A stretch of DNA of 41,009 bases from Hyphomicrobiales bacterium (lineage in GTDB: Bacteria > Pseudomonadota > Alphaproteobacteria > Rhizobiales > Beijerinckiaceae). The notes beneath the pieces were generated by a model, which saw nothing but the letters and a program-made list of their open reading frames with translations, did no database searches and was not told where the DNA came from. This document shows, one piece after another, positions 17,313 through 24,533 of the stretch (position 1 is the first letter of the stretch; every line of letters begins with the position of its first letter). The stretch spans positions 1 through 41,009 of the forward strand of contig JAQGJX010000163.1 in the NCBI GenBank assembly GCA_028290405.1. The letters run 5' to 3'. The position numbers and the translations under genes were made by a program.

Positions 17313-18743
17313 TCAGCAGCAGCCGAACGTGTCGCGATAGAACGCAGCGACGCCCGGCTCGAATTTCGGCCAAGCGCGCAGGAAGCCCGCCTTCTGCGGC
17401 ATGCGGGAGCGATAAAGCGCCCGCAACTCGTTCTGCGCCGCGTCGAGGTCGATGCCCACAAGGCGCCCGTCAGCGACCACTTGCCGGCCGGCCACGAACG
17501 TGTGGACGACGTGGGACTGGTTGGCGCGCGCGAACACGAAGTCCAGCGGATCAACGGGCGTGATCGCGTCGCGGTCCAGCGCGTCGAGGTCCAGCACCAG
17601 CACGTCGCCGGCCTCCCCGACCTCGATCGCGCCGCCGCCGGGCGCGCCGTTGGCGTAGCGGCCGTTGGCCACCACCATGTCGAGGAACGGCTGGCGCTCG
17701 ATCACGCTGTCGAAACCCCAGCCGCCATGCAGGAAATGCGCGAGCCGCATCTCGCGGATCGTGTCGTCGTCCTCGTCCAGCGCCGACCCGTCGACCCCCA
17801 TGGCGACGCGGCAGCCGCGCCGGATCGCCACCGAGATGGGCGCGACGCCCGAGCGCAAATGCAGGTTGGAACTGGCGTTGGTGACGATGGTCGCCCCCGC
17901 CTCGGCGATCAGCTCCAGGTCCTCAGGGGTGGCGTGCACGCAATGGGCGAGCGCAAGGCGCGGCGACAGGAGGCCGATCTCCTTGAGACGCCGCACCACC
18001 CCTTGCGGATAGGCGCGGTCGGCCCAGAAGCGCTGGTAGGGCGTCTCCAGCAGATGCATGTGGACGCGCCGCCCGGTGCGCTCGGAAGCCTCCGCGATGG
18101 CCTCCAGCATGGCGTCCGAGCACCATTGCACCCCGTTGGGGCCGTACTGCACGCTGAACAGCGGATTTTCGGCGGCTTCCGCCACCGCGTCGATCATCTC
18201 CATCTGCGCCTTCAGGGGCGCCATGGGATTGCAGAACACCTTCTCGATCTCGTGCCGGTCGTCGGCCGGCAGCCCGCCCAGCGCCGCGTCCGAGTCGCCG
18301 TACACCAGCGGATTGCGGTCGCGCATGAACAGGGCGAACGTGGTGCGCACGCCGATATCGGCGGCAGCCTTGGCCACGATGGCCGCCTCCTCGGGCGCCG
18401 CCATGGGACCCTGCAACCGGGTGACATGGGCCATCACCGAGGCGCAGCCAGATTGCGCGGCCCGGCCCAGCGAGGCGGCGGCGCACAGGTAGGGATCGCC
18501 CGCCGGCATCGCCCCAAGCCGAAGCAGCCAGCTTTCCAGCGGCTTGCCCGCGCCCCCGAACGAGGTGGGCGACAGCGGGCGGGCATGGTCGTGGGCGTTG
18601 GCGAGGCCCGGCATGGCGAGAAGGCGCTTCTTTGAGGGTGACGCAGCGGGGGTGATGGACGCGATCTTGCCGTCCGCAAACGCGATGTCGCACGGACCCT
18701 TGAAGTCGCGTCCGAGAATTTCGACGCTGGCGAGAATGGTCAT
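17313..18743 (-). CDS. Amidohydrolase family protein (deaminase-like, substrate unknown)
   Basis: Cytoplasmic metal-dependent hydrolase of 476 residues, related to the ATZ/TRZ and cytosine-deaminase-like group. Metal-site motifs: LAMPGLANAHDHARPL (HxH), GRRVHMHLLETPYQ, RLALAHCVHATPEDLELIAEAG, ATIVTNASSNLHLRSGVAP and CRVAMGVDGSALDEDDDTIREMRLA. The acidic DEDDDT run after the metal Asp, and a Pro-rich AMPAGDP loop, are not those of guanine or cytosine deaminases I know. ATG 18743 has AGGAG nine bases upstream; an in-frame ATG at 18782 is less likely. The gene follows the Liv-type transporter genes and precedes the 8-oxoguanine deaminase, so it may deaminate an imported nitrogen heterocycle. A near-consensus sigma54 promoter lies upstream. 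Confidence 0.82.
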   Translation of the reverse strand: MTILASVEILGRDFKGPCDIAFADGKIASITPAASPSKKRLLAMPGLANAHDHARPLSPTSFGGAGKPLESWLLRLGAMPAGDPYLCAAASLGRAAQSGCASVMAHVTRLQGPMAAPEEAAIVAKAAADIGVRTTFALFMRDRNPLVYGDSDAALGGLPADDRHEIEKVFCNPMAPLKAQMEMIDAVAEAAENPLFSVQYGPNGVQWCSDAMLEAIAEASERTGRRVHMHLLETPYQRFWADRAYPQGVVRRLKEIGLLSPRLALAHCVHATPEDLELIAEAGATIVTNASSNLHLRSGVAPISVAIRRGCRVAMGVDGSALDEDDDTIREMRLAHFLHGGWGFDSVIERQPFLDMVVANGRYANGAPGGGAIEVGEAGDVLVLDLDALDRDAITPVDPLDFVFARANQSHVVHTFVAGRQVVADGRLVGIDLDAAQNELRALYRSRMPQKAGFLRAWPKFEPGVAAFYRDTFGCC

Positions 18744-18778
18744 GCGGGCAGGCTCCTGTTCATTGAGCCCTGCAAGGA

Positions 18779-18793
18779 CCAAGAAACGTGCCA
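18779..18793 (-). promoter_or_regulatory. Sigma54 (-24/-12) promoter candidate for the amidohydrolase pair
   Basis: On the minus strand: TGGCACG, four bases (TTTC), TTGG then T. The -24 box is full consensus, the spacing is right, and the -12 box has one change (TTGG for TTGC). Predicted start is about 18767, 24 bases before ATG 18743, with the AGGAG site in the leader. The changed -12 GC lowers confidence because that C is strongly conserved. Confidence 0.5.
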
Positions 18794-18840
18794 GCTTGTG
18801 GGAGGCTGCGAGGGCGCGCTTCAGCCTGCGCAGGAAAGCG

Positions 18841-18927
18841 CGCCGTCATGGTCGCGAAGGCGACCATCCACGGCAGGCCGCGCACCCGCTGCCTGCCATG
18901 GGTCCTCGCCTTCGCGAGGAGGACGCG
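18841..18927. repeat. Two-hairpin intergenic repeat, copy 1
   Basis: 87 bases that align without gaps to 23572-23658 (69 of 87 identical by hand count). It contains two perfect hairpins: ATGGTCGC-GAAG-GCGACCAT at 18848-18867 and CCTCGC-CTTC-GCGAGG at 18904-18919. A GGCAGG/CCTGCC pair lies between them. The arms are conserved between copies and the spacer between them is not. It resembles the short palindromic repeats common between genes in Rhizobiales. Confidence 0.8.
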
Positions 18928-18951
18928 CGGAGAGACCGCGCTCCGCGAAGC

Positions 18952-20190
18952 TCAGAGCTTCATGGGCGTTGCGGGCGTGTTCAGCCGCTGGTCCGGCGGC
19001 AGCACGAACTTCCAGATCTTCTCCTCCGGAGCCGCCTTCAGCACGTGGGCCTGGATGTGGCCGTCGCCGCTGTCGCGCATGGTGATCGCGTTCACGCCGT
19101 CGTACTTCTTCAGGCCGTCGAGGCCGTTCTTCACAGCGTCGCGCGCGGCCGCGGGCGCAGTCGAGCCGTTGACCCCGCCCTTGCGCAGCAGGTCCGCGCC
19201 CATCATCACGGCGTCGTACGCGAGGCTGGTGTTGCAGACGTTGATCGGGCGCGGGAGGTTCGTGGTCTCCTCCGTGCGCTTGATGAAGCGCTGCACGTAG
19301 TTGTTGTACTTGTCGTTGCCGACCCAGGTTTCATTGGTCGAGAAGCCCAGCGTGTGCAGGTTCTTGCCCGCGGAACCCACCGCCTGGATGAACGAGCCGC
19401 CCGCCCATACGGTGGAATCGCCCACCATCGGCTTGTCGAAGCCCTGCGTCTCCATCTCCTTCACGAGCGCCAGCGCCGGCGGCCCGAGCGCGCTGAAGAA
19501 CAGCGCGTCGGGATTGTGCCCGCGCACCTTGATGGCCAACGGCGAGAAGTCCGTCGTGCCGGTCTGGAAGCCGATGGTCTCCAGCACCTCGATGCCGTTC
19601 GCCTTGGCGGCGGCAGCCCAGAGCTTGATGCCCTCGGACGTGCTCGCCTCGCGCTCGTCGCCCACCACCACGATGCGCTTGAGGTTCGGGATGATCTTCT
19701 TGATCTCCGCCATGCCCTCGGGGATCATCGTGTCGTTCGGCGGATGGATGCGCAGCGCGTAGGGCTTGCGCGAAATGCCGGACTTCAGCGCCGTCCAGCA
19801 GATCGCCGGAACCTTCATGGCGTTGGCGATGGGCGCCGTGTTCTCCCAGCTCGTGCCCGTCACCGGGCCGACCACGAAGGCCGCGCCGTCGTTGACCAGC
19901 TTGCGGAACAGCAGCACGGACTGGTTCGGCTGCGCCTGGTCGTCCTCGGCCAGCAGCTCGACCTTCGCGCCGTTGATGCCGCCGGCGGCGTTGATGTCCT
20001 CCACGGCCATCTGGATGGCGGAACGGTAGAGAATGCCGTAGCTGCCCAGAATGCCGGAGGAGGGCAGGATGGCTCCGATCTTGATCGTCGCGCCGCTCTG
20101 CGCGAACGCGGGTCCGCCGAGCGCGGCCACGGCGGCGCTGCTTGCCAGCACGGAACTCGTGCTTGCGAGAAGATGTCGTCTGGTCAGCAT
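18952..20190 (-). CDS. Branched-chain amino acid-type (HAAT) ABC transporter substrate-binding protein
   Basis: Periplasmic receptor of 412 residues. The N-terminus MLTRRHLLASTSSVLASSAAVAALGGPAFA is a signal peptide with a twin-arginine-like RRHLL and a cleavage site after AFA. The Peripla_BP_6 fold shows in ATIKIGAILPSSGILGSYGI, MAVEDINAAGGINGAKVELL, FVVGPVTGTSWENTAPIANA and IVVVGDEREASTSEGIKLW. A strong GGGAGG site lies five bases before the ATG. It is the last gene of the livHMGF-like operon, 26 bases after the LivF-like gene. Such receptors also bind amides, urea, aromatic acids and heterocycles; the downstream amidohydrolases suggest a nitrogen heterocycle. Confidence 0.9.
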   Translation of the reverse strand: MLTRRHLLASTSSVLASSAAVAALGGPAFAQSGATIKIGAILPSSGILGSYGILYRSAIQMAVEDINAAGGINGAKVELLAEDDQAQPNQSVLLFRKLVNDGAAFVVGPVTGTSWENTAPIANAMKVPAICWTALKSGISRKPYALRIHPPNDTMIPEGMAEIKKIIPNLKRIVVVGDEREASTSEGIKLWAAAAKANGIEVLETIGFQTGTTDFSPLAIKVRGHNPDALFFSALGPPALALVKEMETQGFDKPMVGDSTVWAGGSFIQAVGSAGKNLHTLGFSTNETWVGNDKYNNYVQRFIKRTEETTNLPRPINVCNTSLAYDAVMMGADLLRKGGVNGSTAPAAARDAVKNGLDGLKKYDGVNAITMRDSGDGHIQAHVLKAAPEEKIWKFVLPPDQRLNTPATPMKL

Positions 20191-20216
20191 GGTGTCCTCC
20201 CTTTTTTGTTGGTCGC

Positions 20217-20966
20217 TCAGGATACAGCCTCGCCGCCCGCGCTGTCGACCGGGCCGCCGAGATAATGGCGCATGACTTCGGGATCGCTCAGCAAGGCCGC
20301 GCTCTCCCCCTCCATGACGATGCGGCCCTGCCGCAGCACATAGGCGCGGTGGGCGAAATTGAGCGCCACGCGCACGTTCTGCTCCACCAGCAGGATCGCC
20401 ATGCCACGCTCCTTGAACAGGCGCAGGATGCGGTAGGCCTCCTTCACCATGCGAGGCGAGAGGCCCAGCGACGGCTCGTCGATGAGCAGCACGTCCGGCT
20501 GGTTCACGATGGCGCGCGAGAGCGCGAGCATCTGCTGCTCCCCGCCCGACATGCTGCCCGCCTTCTGCTGGCGGCGCTCCGCAAGGCGCGGGAAGCAGGC
20601 GAACACGTCGTCCAGCGCCACGCTGAAGCTGCGCGCGCTGGGGCGCACGTCATAGGCGAGCCGCAGGTTTTCCAGCACGCTCAGCGTGCCCAGCACGCCG
20701 CGGCCCTCGGGCACGTGCAGCATGCCGTCGCGCGCCAGCCTGTGGGTGGCGCGCCCCCCCAGCTCCGCGCCGCGAAAGCGCACCGCGCCGGAACTGGCGG
20801 GAACCATGTTGGACAGCGCGCGCAGCAGCGTCGTCTTGCCCGCGCCGTTGGCGCCGATCACCGTCACGGCCTCCCGCTCGCCCACGTGCAGCGAGCAGCC
20901 GCGCAGCGCCTGCACGGGGCCATAGGAAACCGCGAGGTCCTGGGCCTGCAGCACCGGCTCACTCAT
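20217..20966 (-). CDS. livF: HAAT-family ABC transporter ATP-binding protein LivF-like
   Basis: ATPase of 249 residues. Walker A GANGAGKTTLLRALSNM is at about residues 38-54, signature SGGEQQMLALSRAI, Walker B LLIDEPSLGLSPRMV, and the C-terminus VMRHYLGGP is typical of LivF. The ATG lies eight bases inside the end of the LivG-like gene. Together the two ATPases energise the LivHM-like pore. Confidence 0.93.
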   Translation of the reverse strand: MSEPVLQAQDLAVSYGPVQALRGCSLHVGEREAVTVIGANGAGKTTLLRALSNMVPASSGAVRFRGAELGGRATHRLARDGMLHVPEGRGVLGTLSVLENLRLAYDVRPSARSFSVALDDVFACFPRLAERRQQKAGSMSGGEQQMLALSRAIVNQPDVLLIDEPSLGLSPRMVKEAYRILRLFKERGMAILLVEQNVRVALNFAHRAYVLRQGRIVMEGESAALLSDPEVMRHYLGGPVDSAGGEAVS

Positions 20967-21708
20967 CGTCGGCTCCCAGATAGGCTTCGACCACCCGGGG
21001 CTCGCGCAGCACGTCGTCCGGCAGCCCTTCGGCGATCTTGCGGCCGTAGTCCAGCACCACGAGCCTGTCGGCGAGGCCGCGCAGGAACTCCACGTTGTGC
21101 TCGATCAGCACGATGGCGTCGAGATCGGCGCGCAGGCCCGCGATGTCCTCGCGCAGCTCCTCGGTCTCGCGGTCGTTCATGCCCGCCGCGGGCTCGTCGA
21201 GCAGCAGCAGCTTGGGATTGGTGGCGAGCGCGCGGGCGATCTCGAGCCGGCGCGCCTCGCCGTAAGGCAGCGAGGCGGCCGAAAGGTCCGCCTTGTCGGC
21301 CAGCCGCATGCGCGCCAGCAGCGCCATGGCGCGGTCGATCTCCGCGCCGCGCCGGCTGCGCAGCAGCGACAGGAAGGGGCTGCGCACATGCTCGGGAAAC
21401 GCCACGAGCACGTTCTCCAGCACGCTCATGCGGCGAAACAGGCGGATGTTCTGGAACGTGCGCGCAATCCCTGAGCGCCCGAACTGGTGGGTCGGCAGGT
21501 GCGTCATGGCGCGCCCGTCGAACGTGATCGCCCCTGCGGTGGCGGGATAGAAGCCCGACACGACGTTGACCAGCACGGACTTGCCCGCCCCATTGGGCCC
21601 GATGAGGCCCAGCAGTTCGCCGTGCGCCACCTCGAAGCTCACGCCGTCCAGCGCCGTGATGCCGCCAAAGCGCTTGCTCACGGCGTCGATCTTGAGGGTC
21701 GCGTTCAT
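20959..21708 (-). CDS. livG: HAAT-family ABC transporter ATP-binding protein LivG-like
   Basis: ATPase of 249 residues. Walker A GPNGAGKSVLVNVVSGFY is near residues 37-54 (KSV where KTT is usual), Q-loop GIARTFQNIRLFRRMSVLENVLVA, Walker B LLLLDEPAAGMNDRETEEL, and the C-terminal EPRVVEAYLG typical of LivG. The frame extends far upstream, but ATG 21708 overlaps the LivM-like stop (ATGA) and starts the conserved domain. Signature SLPYGEARRLEIARAL has the YGEARR form usual in LivG. Confidence 0.93.
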   Translation of the reverse strand: MNATLKIDAVSKRFGGITALDGVSFEVAHGELLGLIGPNGAGKSVLVNVVSGFYPATAGAITFDGRAMTHLPTHQFGRSGIARTFQNIRLFRRMSVLENVLVAFPEHVRSPFLSLLRSRRGAEIDRAMALLARMRLADKADLSAASLPYGEARRLEIARALATNPKLLLLDEPAAGMNDRETEELREDIAGLRADLDAIVLIEHNVEFLRGLADRLVVLDYGRKIAEGLPDDVLREPRVVEAYLGADDE

Positions 21709-22544
21709 GGCGCGCCCTCCTTGCGGATGCGCTTGCCCGCCCGCGCCGTCACGGTGCGGAACGCCAGGATGCCCTCGGGCCGCACCAGCAGCAGCAGCAC
21801 GATGAGCACGCCGAACACCGTCGGGCGCCATTCCGCCAGCACGCGGATGAACTCGGGCACCAGCGTCATCAGCGCCGCGCCCAGCGCCGCGCCCCAGAGA
21901 TTGTTCACCCCGCCGAGGATCACGTACAGCACCATGAACAGCGAGATCATGATGTTGAAATGCTCCGGCCGGATGAAGATGAGATAATGGCCGTAGAGCG
22001 CGCCCGCGGCGGCCGCCAGCGCGGCGCCGACGCCGAAGGTGACGACCTTCACGTACGTGGCGTTGACGCCCAGCGCCCCCGCCACGTGCTCGTCCTCGCG
22101 CACGGCGTCGAGGATGCGCTGCAGGGGCGTGTACGAGACGAGCCAGAGGCACGCGCCGACGGCGAGCACCAGCGCGCCCACGTGCCACGGCTCCGTGCCC
22201 ACAAGCCCCCCGAGCCCCTGCACGCCGCCGAGCAGCTCGGTCGATTCGATCGCCACCACCATGCAGAAGCTGACGCCGATCGTGACGAGGATGAGATAGA
22301 CGCCGCGCGTGCGCAGAGCGGGCAGGCTGATGAGCGCGCCGAAGAGGCCCGCAAGGGCGGCGGACGCGGGAATCGCGAGCCACAGGTCCCAGCCGTAGCG
22401 GGTCGTCATCAGCCCGGACGCGTAGGCCCCGACGGCCATGAAGCCGCCGTTGGCGAACGACAGGCTCCCCGACATGAGGATGATGTAGACGCTCCAGGCC
22501 AGCAGGATGTTGATGCCTGCGAAGAACAGATAATCCTGCATCAT
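21705..22544 (-). CDS. livM: HAAT-family ABC transporter permease LivM-like
   Basis: Inner-membrane permease of 279 residues with about eight segments. Family stretches are NILLAWSVYIILMSGSLSFANGGFMAVGAYASG, LRTRGVYLILVTIGVSFCMVV, ILDAVREDEHVAGALGVN and FIRPEHFNIMISLFMVLYVILGGVNNLWG. The ATG overlaps the LivH-like stop (ATGA). It lacks the N-terminal extension of the E. coli LivM, as many alphaproteobacterial paralogues do. Confidence 0.92.
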   Translation of the reverse strand: MMQDYLFFAGINILLAWSVYIILMSGSLSFANGGFMAVGAYASGLMTTRYGWDLWLAIPASAALAGLFGALISLPALRTRGVYLILVTIGVSFCMVVAIESTELLGGVQGLGGLVGTEPWHVGALVLAVGACLWLVSYTPLQRILDAVREDEHVAGALGVNATYVKVVTFGVGAALAAAAGALYGHYLIFIRPEHFNIMISLFMVLYVILGGVNNLWGAALGAALMTLVPEFIRVLAEWRPTVFGVLIVLLLLVRPEGILAFRTVTARAGKRIRKEGAP

Positions 22545-23425
22545 GCGCGCACGTCCCGCGCGGTCGCGTTGCCGAAGAGCCCCGCAGGACGCACCAGCAG
22601 CACGAAGATCATCAGGATCCAGACGGCTATGTCGGCGATGCGCCCAAGGCCGAACTGGAACGCCAGCCCCTCCAGCAGGCCCACCAGCAGGCCGCCCACC
22701 ACGGCGCCGCGCAGGTCGCCCATGCCGCCGATGCCCATGATGGCGAGCGCCTTGAGGCCGAACGAGAGGCCGATGTCGCTTGTGGCGAAGCCCGTGCGCA
22801 TCGCCAGAAGCACGCCCGCCACCCCGGCGAGCGCCGAGGCGATGAAGAACGTGCTCTGGTTGACGCGCTTCACGTCGACCCCCATCAGCGTCGCGGACGT
22901 GGGATTGTCGGCGACCGCGCGGATGTTGCGCCCCAGCGCGGTGCGGGAGACCAGCACGTGCAGCCCCGCCATCAGCGCCAGCGTGAAGCCCAGAATGCCG
23001 AGCTTGAGCCAGTTGAAGGTCACGCCCATGAAGGTGAAGCCGGCGGTGCGCAGCTCCACCGGCAGAGGCAGCGACACCGGCTCGCTGCCCCAGTGCTTCT
23101 GCACCAGGTCCACGATGACGATGCCCACCGCGAGCGAGGAGAGCGAGGCGGTGATCTGCGCGTCCCGTCCGGTGAACTTGCGGAAGCTGACCAGCTCCAC
23201 GAAGAGTCCCAGAAGCCCGCAGATGACGAACGCGACGACGACGCTGGCCCACAGCGGCGCGCCCAGCGCGAACCACGACAGCCCGACGTAGCCGCCCAGC
23301 ATGAAGACTTCGGAGTGCGCGAAATTGAGCTTGTCCAGGACGCCGAACACCAGCGTGTAGCCAAGCGCCACGAGCGCATACATGCTGCCAAGAATGACGC
23401 CGTTGACGATCTGGTCGGCGATCAT
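22541..23425 (-). CDS. livH: HAAT-family ABC transporter permease LivH-like
   Basis: Inner-membrane permease of 294 residues and first gene of the five-gene HAAT operon. Typical LivH stretches: VNGVILGSMYALVALGYTLVFGVLDKLNFAHSEVFMLGGYVG at the N-terminus, RNIRAVADNPTSATLMGVDVKRVNQSTFFIASALAGVAGVLLA, and GLKALAIMGIGGMGDLRGAVVGGLLVG. The promoter must lie in the 328-base gap that also holds a repeat copy, but I see no convincing -35/-10 or -24/-12 pair there. Confidence 0.93.
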   Translation of the reverse strand: MIADQIVNGVILGSMYALVALGYTLVFGVLDKLNFAHSEVFMLGGYVGLSWFALGAPLWASVVVAFVICGLLGLFVELVSFRKFTGRDAQITASLSSLAVGIVIVDLVQKHWGSEPVSLPLPVELRTAGFTFMGVTFNWLKLGILGFTLALMAGLHVLVSRTALGRNIRAVADNPTSATLMGVDVKRVNQSTFFIASALAGVAGVLLAMRTGFATSDIGLSFGLKALAIMGIGGMGDLRGAVVGGLLVGLLEGLAFQFGLGRIADIAVWILMIFVLLVRPAGLFGNATARDVRA

Positions 23426-23753
23426 GCCGAACCCCGGTCCAAAGTGCCGCTCATGCGCGAATCATCCCCTCGTGCCCATTTTGGACGGGCGTTGAGGGCC
23501 CACATTTTCAGAAGATGGGCGAAATGAGAAGGGCCGCCGTGCGGAGCGCGCGCTCTTCGCCGTCCAGACCGCGCCGTCATGGTCGCGACGGCGACCGTCC
23601 ATGGCCGGACGCGAGCCCAAACTCTGTCGTGGGTCCTCGCCTCTGCGAGGTTGACGCGCCCGGAGGGCGCCCTTCGCCTGCGCCGGATAGCCTGCTCAAA
23701 CTCTCCGCCCCTCGCGGGTGCGCGGCGTTTCAATCTCCTGTAGTCTCGCGCCC
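23426..23753. other. 328-base intergenic region with a repeat copy
   Basis: Gap between the divergent livH-like and OpuC-type ATPase genes. It contains copy 2 of the two-hairpin repeat (23572-23658) and a loosely paired GCCC/GGGC stretch at 23473-23490. No open frame in it has family features, and no clear promoter was found for either flanking gene. Confidence 0.6.
23572..23658. repeat. Two-hairpin intergenic repeat, copy 2
   Basis: Ungapped match to 18841-18927. Hairpins are ATGGTCGC-GACG-GCGACCGT (one G-T pair) and CCTCGC-CTCT-GCGAGG. Loop bases vary between copies while stems are kept, which points to selection on, or propagation as, a folded unit. Confidence 0.8.
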
Positions 23754-24533
23754 ATGCAGCCGCCCCTCATCGAGATCGCCTCGCTCTGCCTGCGCCGCGG
23801 GGAGGCGCTGGCGCTGGATGACGTGTCGCTGACCATCCCGCAGGGCGCGTTCGTCAGCCTCGTGGGGCCCTCGGGGGCCGGCAAGACCACCCTGCTGAAA
23901 TGCGTGAACCGCCTGCTTGAGCCGACCTCGGGCCGCATCGCCATCGACGGGCGGGACCTTGCGGCCCATGACCCCGTGGAGCTGCGGCGCAGCATCGGCT
24001 ACGTGTTCCAGGGCGTCGGGCTCTTCCCCCACATGAGCGTGGCCGAGAACATCGGCGTCACGCCGCGCCTGCAGGGCGCCCCCCGCGCGCAGATCGAGGC
24101 CCGCGTAGCGGAGCTGCTGGGCCTTGTGGAGCTGCCCGCCGATTTCGGCGCGCGCATGCCGCAGCAACTCTCCGGCGGCCAGCGCCAGCGCGTCGGGCTT
24201 GCGCGCGCGCTTGCGGCGGAGCCGCGCGTCGTGCTGATGGACGAACCCTTCGGGGCGCTCGATCCCGTGACGCGCGACAATCTCGCGCGTATGTACAAGA
24301 GCCTGCACGAACGGCTGGGCCTCACCACCCTCATGGTGACGCACGACATGATGGAGGCTCTGCTGATGAGCCACCGCATCGTCGTGCTGGCGGACGGGCG
24401 CGTGCAGGCGGACGCCGCGCCCGCCGAACTGCTGCGCTCGCGCGATCCCGTTGTGGCCGACATGGCCAACCTGCCGCGACGCCACGCCGAGCGCATCGCC
24501 GCCATGGCGCAGGCGAACGGCGCGCCCTCATGA
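23754..24533 (+). CDS. Osmoprotectant/quaternary amine-type ABC transporter ATP-binding protein (OpuCA/EgtV-like)
   Basis: ATPase of 259 residues partnered with the fused permease/receptor that follows. Walker A GPSGAGKTTLLKCVNRLLEPTSG is at about residues 38-46, with FQGVGLFPHMSVAENIGVTPRL, signature LSGGQRQRVGLARAL, Walker B VVLMDEPFGALDPVTR and switch His in VTHDMMEALLM. The CVNRLLEPTSGRI wording is typical of the OpuC/proline-betaine group. Unlike OpuCA of Bacillus there is no C-terminal CBS tandem, so it may lack ionic-strength gating. Its stop overlaps the next start (ATGA). Confidence 0.9.
   Translation: MQPPLIEIASLCLRRGEALALDDVSLTIPQGAFVSLVGPSGAGKTTLLKCVNRLLEPTSGRIAIDGRDLAAHDPVELRRSIGYVFQGVGLFPHMSVAENIGVTPRLQGAPRAQIEARVAELLGLVELPADFGARMPQQLSGGQRQRVGLARALAAEPRVVLMDEPFGALDPVTRDNLARMYKSLHERLGLTTLMVTHDMMEALLMSHRIVVLADGRVQADAAPAELLRSRDPVVADMANLPRRHAERIAAMAQANGAPS

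Noticed and set aside
20959-22383. A longer LivG-like gene including upstream sequence
   Set aside because: The extra part is an out-of-frame reading of the LivM-like gene. The conserved ATPase begins at 21708 with an ATGA overlap.
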